Assembly: GCF_009192945.1 (NCBI RefSeq)
Contig: NZ_NSET01000051.1
Coordinates: forward strand, 1-64,000
DNA: 64,000 nucleotides
Reading direction: 5' to 3'
Origin: Xanthomonas maliensis
Lineage (GTDB): Bacteria > Pseudomonadota > Gammaproteobacteria > Xanthomonadales > Xanthomonadaceae
Of the stretch, positions 10,066 through 20,038 are shown one piece after another. Numbering within the stretch: the stretch's first letter is position 1; every line of letters starts with the position of its first letter. The notes below the pieces were generated by a model. That model worked only from the letters and a program-made list of their open reading frames with translations. It had not been told where the DNA came from and ran no database searches. The translations under genes were made by a program, and so were the position numbers.

Positions 10066-11768
10066 CGGCTGAAGGCCAGCACGAACTGCTGCACTTGCGT
10101 GCCGCCGTGCAACGCCAGCCGCAGGACTTCGTTGCCTGGCTGATGTTGGCCGACAGCGAACTGGGCATGGGCAATGTGCAGGCTGGTGAGGCAGCGGTAC
10201 AGCGTGCGCTGCGGCTGCAAGCCGGCCACCCCGAGGCGGTAGCCCGGCTCGGCCGGGTGCGCTGGGCGCAGCAGCGCCACGACGAGGCGGCCGCGCTGTT
10301 GCAGCAGGCGTCCGACCAGGTTCCGCAGCATCCAGGCATCGCGCTGTGGCTCGGTCACGCGCTGGAAGATGCCGGCCAGGCCGAAGCGGCTGCGGCGGCC
10401 TATGCACGGGCCCATCGCCTGCTGCCGGAGGAGCCGTATATCGCCGCGCAACTGCTCAACTGGCGGCGCCGTCTGTGCGACTGGCAGGAACTGGACATAC
10501 TGTCCGCGCAAGTGCGCACGGCCGTCGCGCAGGGCACCGCGGCCGTGGAGCCGTTCGCCTTTCTCAGCGAGGACGCCAGTCCGGCCGAACAATTGGCCTG
10601 CGCCCGTGCCCGCGCGCAGGCAGTGGCCGCCGGACTGCGTCCACTGCCACCGGTCCCGCTACGCCAGCGCGGAGCATTGCGGGTCGGCCTGCTCTCCAAC
10701 GGCTTCGGCGCCCATCCCACCGGGCTGCTGATCGTGGCAGTGATCGAGGCACTGCAGCGACGCCAGCCGGACCTGCAGCTGCATCTGTTCGCCACCAGTC
10801 ACGACGACGGCAGCGACATCCGCGCGCGCCTGGCCGCGGCTGCCCGCGTGCACGACCTCACCCTGCTGGGTCATCTGGACAGCGCGCGCCGGATCCGTGC
10901 CGAAGCCATCGACGTGCTGTTCGACCTGCGTGGCTGGGGCGGCGGTGGCCGCCCGGAAGTGCTGGCACTGCGGCCGGCCCCGGTGCAGATCAACTGGCTG
11001 GCCTATCCGGGCACCTCCGGCGCGCCCTGGCTGGATTACGTGCTCGGCGATGCCTTCGTGCTGCCGGCGGCGTTGGCCCCGCACTACAGCGAGCGGGTGC
11101 TGCGACTGGACCGTGCCTTCCAGCCGTCCGACACCACCCGCACCGTTGCCGAGCCGCCATCGCGTACCGCCTGCGGCTTGCCCGAGCACGGCGCGGTGCT
11201 GTGCTGCTTCAACAACAGCTACAAACTCACGCCGCGTAGCGTGGCGCGGATGCTGGCGGTGCTGCGCGCCGTGCCCGATAGCGTGTTATGGCTGTTGTCC
11301 GGCCCGGGCCGGGCCGATCAACGCCTGCGCACCGCTGCACACGCGCAGGGCGTGGATCCGCAACGCCTGGTGTTCATGCCGAAACTGCCACATGCGCAGT
11401 ACCTGGCGCGCTACCGGCATGCCGACCTGTTCCTGGACACCCTTCCCTACAACGCCCACACCACCGCCTCCGATGCCCTGTGGGCCGGCTGCCCGGTGCT
11501 GACCACACCAGGAGACAGCTTTGCCGCACGCGTGGCCGGCAGCCTCAATCACCATCTGGGGCTGGAGGACATGAATGTGGCCGATGACGCGGCCTTCGTC
11601 GAGAAGGCCGTGACGTTGGCAACGGATGCGCATGCATTGGCGCACGTCCGTGGACGCCTGCAGCAGCAACGACAGCAGACAGGCGTATTCGACATGGATG
11701 GATTTGCCGATGAACTGGCAGTCCGACTCTGCGAGGTGGCACGCACGCATGGGTGGCAGGGCGTGTGA
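10062..11768 (+). CDS. Bacterial O-GlcNAc transferase homologue (GT41, TPR + SPINDLY/OGT catalytic domain)
   Basis: A 568-residue protein with TPR-like helices in residues 1-135 and a GT-B fold catalytic domain after about 200. It matches the crystallised X. campestris OGT in length and numbering: His218 in [11 protein letters not shown] and Lys388 in [10 protein letters not shown] fall at exactly the catalytic/UDP-binding positions reported for that enzyme. Downstream motifs include [12 protein letters not shown] and [16 protein letters not shown]. The GTG start overlaps the prfA stop (GTGA). The natural substrate and role of bacterial OGT in Xanthomonas are not established; assignment to GT41 is firm, sugar and target are not. 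Confidence 0.93.
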   Translation: MTAEGQHELLHLRAAVQRQPQDFVAWLMLADSELGMGNVQAGEAAVQRALRLQAGHPEAVARLGRVRWAQQRHDEAAALLQQASDQVPQHPGIALWLGHALEDAGQAEAAAAAYARAHRLLPEEPYIAAQLLNWRRRLCDWQELDILSAQVRTAVAQGTAAVEPFAFLSEDASPAEQLACARARAQAVAAGLRPLPPVPLRQRGALRVGLLSNGFGAHPTGLLIVAVIEALQRRQPDLQLHLFATSHDDGSDIRARLAAAARVHDLTLLGHLDSARRIRAEAIDVLFDLRGWGGGGRPEVLALRPAPVQINWLAYPGTSGAPWLDYVLGDAFVLPAALAPHYSERVLRLDRAFQPSDTTRTVAEPPSRTACGLPEHGAVLCCFNNSYKLTPRSVARMLAVLRAVPDSVLWLLSGPGRADQRLRTAAHAQGVDPQRLVFMPKLPHAQYLARYRHADLFLDTLPYNAHTTASDALWAGCPVLTTPGDSFAARVAGSLNHHLGLEDMNVADDAAFVEKAVTLATDAHALAHVRGRLQQQRQQTGVFDMDGFADELAVRLCEVARTHGWQGV

Positions 11769-11970
11769 AGCAGCGCTGGCGCGCACTGGTTGATACCGGG
11801 ACGCAGCCGGCAGTGTTTTAGAGCGCGTCATGCGCTTGGGTCCTGCAGGTGTGGCGATACCGATCGACGAAGGCAATCGCCCGGACGACCGCATGCCGCG
11901 CGCGCACCAGTGCCGGCCACAACACGCCATGACGCTGTACCGCGGCGTCCCGGCTGGTTAGGCTGTGCGC

Positions 11971-12489
11971 ATGCCTTCCACTCCCGACTTCCTTCCGCTC
12001 CGCCTGTGCGTGCTGACCGTCTCGGACAGCCGCAGTCTGGCCGACGACCGCTCTGGCGACTATCTGGTACAGGCGCTGAGCGACGCCGGCCATGTCCTGC
12101 ATGCGCGCGCCTTGTGCCCGGACGACCGCTATCGCATGCGTGCGATCGTGTCGGCCTGGATTGCCGACACGCAAGTCGACGGCATTCTGATCACCGGCGG
12201 CACCGGCTTCACCGGCCGCGACAGCACGCCAGAAGCGATCGCGCCGCTGCTGGACAAGCAGATGCCGGGCTTTGGCGAGATGTTTCGCGCGATCAGCGTG
12301 CAGGAGATCGGCACCTCCTCGCTGCAGTCGCGCGCCTTCGCCGGCCTGGCCAACCAGAGTTTCGTGTTCTGCCTGCCCGGCTCCACCTCGGCCTGCCGCA
12401 CGGCCTGGGAGCAAATCCTGCGCGCGCAGCTGGATGCGCGTACCCGCCCCTGCAATCTGGCGACGCTGCGTCCACGCCTGGGCGAATAG
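11971..12489 (+). CDS. moaB: Molybdenum cofactor biosynthesis protein MoaB
   Basis: About 172 residues of the MoaB/MogA fold, which in related proteins adenylylates molybdopterin before metal insertion. It shows [12 protein letters not shown], the family [15 protein letters not shown] loop that binds molybdopterin, and the [13 protein letters not shown] segment. ATG 11971 was chosen over an in-frame GTG at 11965. It stands apart from other moa genes. A strong hairpin follows the stop and overlaps the start of the next gene. Confidence 0.93.
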   Translation: MPSTPDFLPLRLCVLTVSDSRSLADDRSGDYLVQALSDAGHVLHARALCPDDRYRMRAIVSAWIADTQVDGILITGGTGFTGRDSTPEAIAPLLDKQMPGFGEMFRAISVQEIGTSSLQSRAFAGLANQSFVFCLPGSTSACRTAWEQILRAQLDARTRPCNLATLRPRLGE

Positions 12490-12491
12490 CC

Positions 12492-12520
12492 TGCCGGCTC
12501 CGTTATCGCAGGAGCCGGCA
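12492..12520 (+). promoter_or_regulatory. Perfect hairpin masking the ppk2 ribosome-binding site
   Basis: TGCCGGCTCC (12492-12501) and GGAGCCGGCA (12511-12520) form a perfect 10-bp stem with a 9-base loop. The right arm contains the GGAG Shine-Dalgarno sequence (12511-12514) and the A of the ppk2 ATG. The hairpin begins 2 bases after the moaB stop. It could terminate moaB transcripts, gate ppk2 translation, or both; no T-run follows, which favours the translational reading. Confidence 0.6.
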
Positions 12521-13302
12521 TGTCGCATCTCAAACGCAAGGCCTACAAGGCGCTGCTGGCTCCCATGCAACTGGAGTTGGTGGCGATGGCACGTTGGCTG
12601 CGGCACACCAACCAGCGCGCGCTGGTACTGGTGGAAGGCCGCGATACTGCCGGCAAGGGCGGCGTGATCCAGACCATTGCCCGCCATCTCAATCCACGCC
12701 AATGCCGGGTGGTGGCCCTCCCCAAGCCCAGCGACCGCGAAAGCACCCAGTGGTACTTCCAACGCTATGTGACGCATCTACCGGCCGGCGGCGAATTGGT
12801 GCTGATGGATCGCAGCTGGTACAACCGCGCCGGCGTCGAGCATGTGATGGGCTACTGCACCGACGCGCAATACCATGCGTTCCTGGCCCAGGTGCCCCGC
12901 TTCGAACAACTGCTGGTGGAAGACGGCATCCTGCTGTTCAAGTACTGGCTGTGCGTGGACCAGGCCAAGCAGGAGGAGCGCTTTGCCGAGCGTCACGCCG
13001 ATCCGCTGAAGGGCTGGAAACTCTCGCCGGTGGACCTGCAATCACGCAGCCGCTATGACGACTACACCGCCGCGCGCGAACGCATGCTGCAGCAAACCCA
13101 TACCGCGAACGCGCCGTGGACGTTGGTCGACTTCAACGACCAGCGCCGTGGCCGGCTGAGCCTGATCGCCGACCTGCTGGCCCGGTTGCCCGAGACCGAG
13201 GTGCCCGACGAACAGCTTGCGCTACCACCTCTGCATGGCAAGCCGCACAAGGAGCATTACGGCGTGCTGCAGCCGATCGACGATTACGCGGCCCAATCCT
13301 GA
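12520..13302 (+). CDS. Polyphosphate kinase 2 family protein
   Basis: A single-domain PPK2 of 260 residues that transfers phosphate between polyphosphate and nucleotides. The Walker A loop is [13 protein letters not shown], the lid region is [15 protein letters not shown], and the Walker B segment is [17 protein letters not shown]. Conserved [16 protein letters not shown] and GWKLSPVD follow. Whether it favours ADP, GDP or AMP cannot be read from the motifs. Its ribosome-binding site is inside a 10-bp hairpin. The 3' end overlaps the convergent membrane-protein gene by 19 bases. Confidence 0.93.
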   Translation: MSHLKRKAYKALLAPMQLELVAMARWLRHTNQRALVLVEGRDTAGKGGVIQTIARHLNPRQCRVVALPKPSDRESTQWYFQRYVTHLPAGGELVLMDRSWYNRAGVEHVMGYCTDAQYHAFLAQVPRFEQLLVEDGILLFKYWLCVDQAKQEERFAERHADPLKGWKLSPVDLQSRSRYDDYTAARERMLQQTHTANAPWTLVDFNDQRRGRLSLIADLLARLPETEVPDEQLALPPLHGKPHKEHYGVLQPIDDYAAQS

Positions 13303-14510
13303 GAGAGCATGTCGCTGGCGGCCGCCGTGCGGGGTAGCGGCTGCAGACCGGCCTGGCGTTCGACCTGTTCGGCCAGTACCACCAACTGGCTGATGCGCTG
13401 CCCATAGAGCTGCATCAGGCCGCTGTGCAGCGGACGCATCGCTTCGATGTAGTCGACGTCGTCGTCCTGCGGCCCGAGCCGGCTGCAGGAGGACAACAGC
13501 ATTTCGTCCAGGCGCAAGGCGGTGTCCGGCAAACGCACGCAGGAGGCGCGACGCAACCAGTCGCGCATGCCGCTGCGGTACTCGGCGGCCAGGATATAGG
13601 CCACCTCCACCTGATCCAGGTCCACGTCCGGATTCCAGGCCAGCACCTGGATCACCTGGGCGCGCTCATCGAGCACGCGGCTTTCGGTGATCAGGCCATG
13701 CAATTGCTGCAGCAGACGCCACTGGTTCTGCGCGGTCTCACGCTGGCCCGGCGGCAGCGCGTCAACCGCCAACGCCAGCCGACGCGCGAACAGCGCCGGC
13801 ACCTCCGCCAATACCAGCGGCCCGGCATCGGCACCCAGCAGCAGGCGCTCGGTCCGCAGCGCAGCGGTGTCGGGCAGATAGCCATCCTGCAACGGACGCA
13901 TCACGCCGTGGTCGAGCAAGGACAGCACCACGTCCAGCCAGTAACGCCGCTCCTGCTGTTCGGCCCGATTGGCCGCAGCGTTCTGCCAGGGCAGGCGTAG
14001 TTCTTCCAGGCGGGCGATACAGGTCTGGGCGTCCAGCGCCTGCCAAGGAGCACGCTCGGCGTCGTCCGGGTCGAAGGCATCGACGCTCAACATGCCGGCA
14101 CCGAAGCGATGCCAGGCGGCGCCACGCTGGGCATCGGCCGGCAGCGCACGCACGACCGCCGTCGGCTTGGCCCGCGCCGGGTGCAGCAAGGCGGCCACGG
14201 CCGCGTTCCAGGAATCGGGCAGACGGGCGGACAACGCATAGGCCACGGCCGGCTGGCCCAGCCCACGGCGCGCTAACCGCAGGCTGGCCGCTACCGCCGC
14301 CAGCGCGATGCCGGCGAACATCCAGCCCAGTAACCAGGCAGTGCCGGCCTGGCCGGGTGCCAACAAGCGGGTTTGCGGGGCAAGGAACAGCAGCCAGCCG
14401 CTCCCCAGCAGGACGGTCAGGTAGAGCCAGGGCGCCAGTGCCCCAAGGCGTCGCAGACGGTGTGCCGACAGTGCTGGCCGATTGTCGCGGTGTTGTGATG
14501 AAGCTGCCAT
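13284..14510 (-). CDS. Hypothetical membrane protein with large soluble C-terminal region
   Basis: A 408-residue protein that I do not recognise. After a short basic N-terminus it has two hydrophobic segments at about residues 24-45 (APWLYLTVLLGSGWLLFL) and 59-80 (GTAWLLGWMFAGIALAAVAAS). About 320 mostly helical, charged residues follow, with no catalytic signature I can name. The ATG at 14510 is preferred because the longer frame to 14600 would run into the acyP stop and adds a non-membrane stretch. Its 3' end overlaps ppk2 by 19 bases in convergent orientation. Confidence 0.7.
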   Translation of the reverse strand: MAASSQHRDNRPALSAHRLRRLGALAPWLYLTVLLGSGWLLFLAPQTRLLAPGQAGTAWLLGWMFAGIALAAVAASLRLARRGLGQPAVAYALSARLPDSWNAAVAALLHPARAKPTAVVRALPADAQRGAAWHRFGAGMLSVDAFDPDDAERAPWQALDAQTCIARLEELRLPWQNAAANRAEQQERRYWLDVVLSLLDHGVMRPLQDGYLPDTAALRTERLLLGADAGPLVLAEVPALFARRLALAVDALPPGQRETAQNQWRLLQQLHGLITESRVLDERAQVIQVLAWNPDVDLDQVEVAYILAAEYRSGMRDWLRRASCVRLPDTALRLDEMLLSSCSRLGPQDDDVDYIEAMRPLHSGLMQLYGQRISQLVVLAEQVERQAGLQPLPRTAAASDMLSQDWAA

Positions 14511-14596
14511 ACCGTTCCCCTGCGCCCCCGATGGCGCTGTCATGGGGGTTATCGGCGCGGCATGGCAACACTGTTGCCCGGCCGGCGGCGCGGCTG

Positions 14597-14872
14597 TCAA
14601 CCGGTCACAAACCCTTCAGTCGCGGCGACCGGGTCGCCTTCGACGTCGCTGCGCTGCAGCCGCTCCACGCGGGCAGCCGGCGGGCCCTGCCGCAACCACG
14701 CGGCAAGCGCATCCAGTGCCGCTGCCTCGCCCGTCGCCAGCACGTCCACGCTGCCGTCGTGCTGATTGCGGGCGTGGCCACGCAGCCCCAATACCAAGGC
14801 CTGCGCGCGGGTGGCAGCGCGAAAGCTCACGCCCTGCACGCGGCCTTCGACCCGGAAGCGTGCGGTTGGCAT
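14597..14872 (-). CDS. acyP: Acylphosphatase
   Basis: A 91-residue protein with the two acylphosphatase motifs. RFRVEGRVQGVSFRAAT contains the phosphate-binding loop and catalytic Arg, and GHARNQHDGSVDVLATG contains the catalytic Asn. It hydrolyses acyl-phosphates such as acetyl phosphate and carbamoyl phosphate. Its ATG makes a TGATG junction with the stop of the TlpA-like gene, so the two are translationally coupled. Length and motif spacing are normal for the family. Confidence 0.95.
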   Translation of the reverse strand: MPTARFRVEGRVQGVSFRAATRAQALVLGLRGHARNQHDGSVDVLATGEAAALDALAAWLRQGPPAARVERLQRSDVEGDPVAATEGFVTG

Positions 14873-15486
14873 CAGCCTGCCTTGCCGGTGATGCCGACCG
14901 CTGCCTCGATGTCGTGGGCGGTCACCGGACCGAGGAACTGCTTGGCCACCTTGCCATCCGGACCGATCAGATACGTCATCGGCAGCCCGCGCGGAATGGC
15001 GAAGTCCTGCGGCGGCTGATAGGGATCGAGAATGGCAACCGGATAGGACACCGGATGGTCCTTCAGAAAGGACTGCATATCGGCCGCGGTGATGTCTTCA
15101 TAGGCCAGGCCGACTACCTCCACGTTGTCGCGCATGGTGTGCAAGGCCGACAGTTCCGGCATTTCCTTCAGGCACGGCGCGCACCAGGTGGCCCAGAAAT
15201 TGACCACCACCCACTTGCCGCGATGCGCGGCCAGATCATAGGTCGCACCGGTCACGGTCGGCAGCGACAACGTCGGCATCTCCGCCGTCTGCTGGGTGGC
15301 GGCCGAGGCCGGCGGCTGTGCAGCCTCTGCTGCCGCAGCATCGGCCGCCGGAGGCGTGGACGGGGATGCAGCGGCTGGTGCCGCGGCGGGCGCGGCCGCA
15401 GTATCGCCGGCCGGTTTGTTGCAGGCGGTCAACAACAGCAGCGGCAACAACAGCGCATAGGCGCCGCGCAACAGGCGCAGGCTCAT
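14872..15486 (-). CDS. TlpA-like thiol:disulfide oxidoreductase, lipoprotein
   Basis: A 204-residue envelope protein. The signal peptide ends in a lipobox (LLLLTAC). A long Ala/Pro/Ser-rich linker follows (to about residue 70), then a thioredoxin-fold domain of the TlpA/ResA group with active site WATWCAPCLKEMP and the cis-Pro segment RGLPMTYLIGPDG. It would reduce or rearrange disulfides outside the cytoplasm, for example in cytochrome c maturation; the partner is unknown. ATG 15486 overlaps the upstream YihY-type gene by 4 bases. Confidence 0.9.
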   Translation of the reverse strand: MSLRLLRGAYALLLPLLLLTACNKPAGDTAAAPAAAPAAASPSTPPAADAAAAEAAQPPASAATQQTAEMPTLSLPTVTGATYDLAAHRGKWVVVNFWATWCAPCLKEMPELSALHTMRDNVEVVGLAYEDITAADMQSFLKDHPVSYPVAILDPYQPPQDFAIPRGLPMTYLIGPDGKVAKQFLGPVTAHDIEAAVGITGKAG

Positions 15487-16760
15487 TGGGGATCTCCAGG
15501 CAGGTGGGTGTAAAGGGCATCGACCGGTTGCGCCAGCACCTGGGCCAGCGGTTGGCGCAACTGCGCCAGTGCGGCGGCGGCGGCCTGGCCGTAGGGATCG
15601 TCGCGGCACGGCAAGGGCCGGTCTGCGACCGGTACGCGCAACTGACAACTTTCATAGAGCTCGGCCAGCGGCACCGCATCCAGGTCGCGCGCCAGCAGCC
15701 ACTGCCCACGCTCGTCGCGACGCAGCAGACGGATGCGTTTGAGTTCGCACAGCAGCTCCTGCATCAAGGTATCGGTGAGCATCGGCTCCAGTGCCAGGAT
15801 GCGATCTTCGTCCAGACCATTGCCCTGCAGACGCGCCTGGCGGAACCGTCCCAGCAATCGCAACAGGCCGTAGATCTCGTAGCCGGGAGGCAGCCGCATC
15901 GCTTCGGGCTGATAGCGGAAGGCCGCCAGCGAAGACGCCAGCGAGGCGCCGAGCAACACCGAGACCCAGCTCAGGTAAATCCATAGCAGCAGGATCGGCA
16001 ACGCCGACAGCGCGCCATAGATGCGCTGGTAGGTCTGGAAATTGCCCAGGTAGAAGCCGAAACCCCACTTGACGATCTCCATCAGCACCACCGCCAGCAG
16101 CGCGCCCGGCAACGCATGCCGCAGGCGCACCGCATGCTGCGGCACCACCCGGTAGATCAGCATGATGCAGATCCATTCCACCGCCATCGGTGCCGCCCGC
16201 CAAGCCAGATGGGCCAGCCACTGCCCTTCGGTGGTGCGGAACATCGGCAGCGCGAACACCGCCGCGGCCATCGCCATCGCCGCGGCCGCCAACATCGTGC
16301 CCAGGGTCAACACCGTCCAGTAGATCAAGAAGCGGGTCACCTTCGGGCGCGCGGCGGCGACCCGCCAGATGCTGTTGAAGGTCTGCTCGATGCTGTGCAA
16401 GGTGATCAACAGCGACACCACCAGCGCGATCATGCCGGCCACGGTGAACTTGCCCAGATCCTCGAGCGAGCGATTGAGGTAGTTTTGCACCGAGCGCGCC
16501 GCGCCCGGCACGAAGTTGGTGAAGATGAAATCGGTCAGCGCGTCCTTCCACTGATTGAAGGCGGGAAACGCCGACAACACGCCGAATACCACGATCGCCA
16601 GCGGCACCAGCGCGAACACGGTGGTATAAGCCAACGACGCCGCCGCCTGGAACAGACGGTCGTCGAGGAAGCGCTGCCAGAGGAAACGGCCGAAACTGGC
16701 CGTCCGTGCGCGATCGCGCAGGCGGTCCTTCCAATGAGCCAGGGCAGTGGAACGCGACAT
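15483..16760 (-). CDS. YihY/virulence factor BrkB family inner-membrane protein
   Basis: A 425-residue protein with about six membrane segments in residues 30-285. It has the family start FLWQRFLDDRLFQAAASLAYTTVFALVP and the loop YLNRSLEDLGKFTVAGM. A cytoplasmic C-terminal winged-helix-like tail of roughly 130 residues is typical of the longer UPF0761 members. The function of the family is unknown; older claims that it is RNase BN are wrong. ATG 16760 was chosen because the frame upstream of it is basic and non-membrane. It is the first gene of a YihY-TlpA-acyP operon with overlapping ends. Confidence 0.9.
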   Translation of the reverse strand: MSRSTALAHWKDRLRDRARTASFGRFLWQRFLDDRLFQAAASLAYTTVFALVPLAIVVFGVLSAFPAFNQWKDALTDFIFTNFVPGAARSVQNYLNRSLEDLGKFTVAGMIALVVSLLITLHSIEQTFNSIWRVAAARPKVTRFLIYWTVLTLGTMLAAAAMAMAAAVFALPMFRTTEGQWLAHLAWRAAPMAVEWICIMLIYRVVPQHAVRLRHALPGALLAVVLMEIVKWGFGFYLGNFQTYQRIYGALSALPILLLWIYLSWVSVLLGASLASSLAAFRYQPEAMRLPPGYEIYGLLRLLGRFRQARLQGNGLDEDRILALEPMLTDTLMQELLCELKRIRLLRRDERGQWLLARDLDAVPLAELYESCQLRVPVADRPLPCRDDPYGQAAAAALAQLRQPLAQVLAQPVDALYTHLPGDPQ

Positions 16761-16860
16761 CGCGCAAGGGTACCCGAACCGCCGTGGTCGCGGCCGCCTC
16801 GTCGCGTCCACGTGCAGCCAGACCGTGCCTTGGTCGATACTGCGCGTTCCTGATGCGTGA

Positions 16861-17810
<950 letters not shown>

Positions 17811-17889
17811 CCAGCGGCACGCGGCCGCCACGCCCCCCCAAGCACCGCTGCCCGACCCCGGTGTGCCGGGCCAGGCAGTGGCCGTGCGC

Positions 17890-19164
17890 TCAGTGAAGTA
17901 CCAACGGCATGCTGGTGTCGGCAGCGGCGGTCGTTGCCGTTTCGCCCACCAAGGTCGCAATGCTCTGCGGATCCACATAGAGCGAGGTCTTGCCGTTGAC
18001 GACACTGTAACGGCCGCCATAACTCACGTTGGCACTGCTGGAAGTGCTGTATTTGACGAATGCACTGGCGCGACCAGCGGGGACGTCGAGATCCAGCCGC
18101 TGATGGGCGGTTCCGGTATTGACCACCACCACGACCAGCCGATTGTCCGGGGTGCGGTAGGCGGTGGTGGACACGTCGCTATAGGGACGCTCGGTTGCGC
18201 CAATGCGCACCGAGCCCGGTCGCACGAAGCGGGCGTACTGCGACATCACGTAGCCGCGCTTGCTGACGGCGCCGTTCTCCCCCATCAGCCCATAGCTGCG
18301 ACGGATATACCACCAGACATAGGCATTGAAGTTGGCCGCCATGCTCTTGTGCAGCTCGGTGGCCACGCCGAGCGCCGATGGCCAGGCGTTGCCGTCGGTA
18401 TTATCGGTGAAGTGCTCGGTCATCCAGATCTCCTTGCCCTTGGAACGTGCCAGCGCATAGTCGCGCGGCTGCGCGCCGTACAGGTGGCCGGCGACGATGG
18501 ACGTCGCCTGGTTGGCGGTCGCATCGTTGAGGACCGGATCGGTGATGGAGAAGTTGAAGCCCACCGATTCGCCGACGATCACCTTGAGACTGCCGAACTT
18601 GCCGCCTTCGCTGGTGAGATAGCGCACAAAATCGCTGCCAGACCAGTCGCAGGACTCATAGTCCGGATGCCAGTCCGGTTCGTTCTGCAACGAGATGGCG
18701 TACAGCGGCGCGCCGCGGCTGGACATGAACTGGGAGAAATTCAACAGATGCGTGGTGTAGGACGGGTAGTACTGGGTCAGTAGCTTGCCGCCGTTGATCA
18801 GGCTGTTGTTGGACTTCATGTAAGCCGGCGGGCTCCACGGGCTTGCGAACAGGATGCTCCCCAGGCTGCGCGCCCGCGCCGCGGTGGCCACCTGTGTCTG
18901 CCAGCCGTTGCTGGAGGGATCGATGCGCATGCGCAAGATCGACAACCCGATCTGTCCTTCGCCGCTGCCGAACGCAAGATCCACCTGCGCTGGCGTGAGG
19001 TCGTTGATCCAGCCGGCACCGTTCATCCCACCAAAGCCACGCACGGTCTGGTACACCTGACCTGGATCGATGGTCACCGTTTGTGCCGCTGCCTGCGCAG
19101 CGAACAACGCACCGATCAGTGGCAACACCAGTGACCGCAATAGCGGCCTCACTTTCGTATTCAT
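17890..19164 (-). CDS. xynC: Secreted glucuronoxylanase, glycoside hydrolase family 30
   Basis: A 424-residue secreted enzyme with a Sec signal peptide (residues 1-27, ending AAQAAAQ) and then a GH30 TIM barrel with its beta-sandwich side domain. Glu162 in SLQNEPDWHPDYESCDW is the predicted acid/base and Glu250 in EIWMTEHFTD the nucleophile. The Arg residues in WWYIRRSYGLMGENG match the site where subfamily 8 enzymes bind the glucuronic acid branch, so the substrate is likely methylglucuronoxylan of plant cell walls. It is monocistronic, with an AT-rich upstream region at 19225-19258. Confidence 0.93.
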   Translation of the reverse strand: MNTKVRPLLRSLVLPLIGALFAAQAAAQTVTIDPGQVYQTVRGFGGMNGAGWINDLTPAQVDLAFGSGEGQIGLSILRMRIDPSSNGWQTQVATAARARSLGSILFASPWSPPAYMKSNNSLINGGKLLTQYYPSYTTHLLNFSQFMSSRGAPLYAISLQNEPDWHPDYESCDWSGSDFVRYLTSEGGKFGSLKVIVGESVGFNFSITDPVLNDATANQATSIVAGHLYGAQPRDYALARSKGKEIWMTEHFTDNTDGNAWPSALGVATELHKSMAANFNAYVWWYIRRSYGLMGENGAVSKRGYVMSQYARFVRPGSVRIGATERPYSDVSTTAYRTPDNRLVVVVVNTGTAHQRLDLDVPAGRASAFVKYSTSSSANVSYGGRYSVVNGKTSLYVDPQSIATLVGETATTAAADTSMPLVLH

Positions 19165-19548
19165 GCTTCTCTCCTAGGGACGGGGACAGCGCGGCGATCG
19201 CGCGAACCTTAGGCGAGCAATGAGCAGCAAAAGAGAAAATCAATAAATAAATAGTCTGCAGATGCACGACTGTGACTGCGTCCGCGGCGCCACACGGAAC
19301 TGCATACCGATCGGCGCGGGCGCTTTTTGCGCTGCCGCAGAACGCGCCGGCACCCACCACGCCAGCGCTCGGCACTGCCCCGGTGCTGTCCAGCGAACCG
19401 GACGCTCGCCAGCTCCCGCCCGCTTGGAGGTCGTTGGCATGCCGCGCCGCAAGGCCGGGAGTGGCGCCGCCTGCAGCGCGCACGCGGGCGCCGTATCATG
19501 GCGGCCCTCGCGCGGGACAGATCGCGCCAGCCCTACAGGATCCAAGCA
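19165..19548. other. Intergenic region between xynC and the asparaginase-like gene
   Basis: These 384 bases separate two divergent genes and must hold both promoters. The segment 19225-19258 is conspicuously AT-rich (runs such as AATCAATAAATAAATAG) against a background of about 65% GC. It lies 60-95 bases upstream of the xynC start, a good place for its promoter. I see no gene or clear inverted repeat, and no plant-inducible-promoter box with TTCG half-sites spaced 15 bases. Confidence 0.4.
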
Positions 19549-20034
19549 ATGGAAGACCTTCTGATCGTCACCACCGGTGGCACGATCGACAAGATCTACT
19601 TCGACGACAAATCGGACTACCAGATCGGCGACCCGCAGATCGGCCAGATCCTCAAGGAACTCGGCGTGACCTTCCGCTTCACGGTGATCCCCATCATCCG
19701 CAAGGATTCGCTGCACATCACCGATGCCGACCGCGAACTGATCCGCGCCACTATCCAGGCTCAGCCGGCGCGGCATGTGCTCATCACCCACGGCACCGAC
19801 TCGATGGTACAGACCGGCAAGGTACTGCAATCGATCGTCGACAAGACCATCGTGATGACGGGCGCGCTGAATCCAGCCCGCTTCCGCGGCTCCGATGCCG
19901 AGTTCAATATCGGCTGCGCGGTGGGCGCCGTGCAATCCTTGCCACCCGGTGTTTACATCGCCATGAACGGCCGCATCTGGAATCCGGAGAAAGTGCGCAA
20001 GAACGTGGCCGCCAACCGCTTCGAAGCGGTTTGA
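19549..20034 (+). CDS. Small asparaginase/glutaminase-domain protein
   Basis: A 161-residue protein matching only the N-terminal domain of the L-asparaginase family. It contains LIVTTGGTIDKIYFDD, with the TGGT nucleophile loop, and LITHGTDSMVQT, the second catalytic motif. The C-terminal asparaginase domain of about 130 residues is absent. Stand-alone versions are widespread in proteobacteria, so this is a family of its own rather than a broken gene; the substrate is unproven. ATG 19549 follows an AGGA Shine-Dalgarno. ybaK starts 5 bases after the stop. Confidence 0.85.
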   Translation: MEDLLIVTTGGTIDKIYFDDKSDYQIGDPQIGQILKELGVTFRFTVIPIIRKDSLHITDADRELIRATIQAQPARHVLITHGTDSMVQTGKVLQSIVDKTIVMTGALNPARFRGSDAEFNIGCAVGAVQSLPPGVYIAMNGRIWNPEKVRKNVAANRFEAV

Positions 20035-20038
20035 GGCC

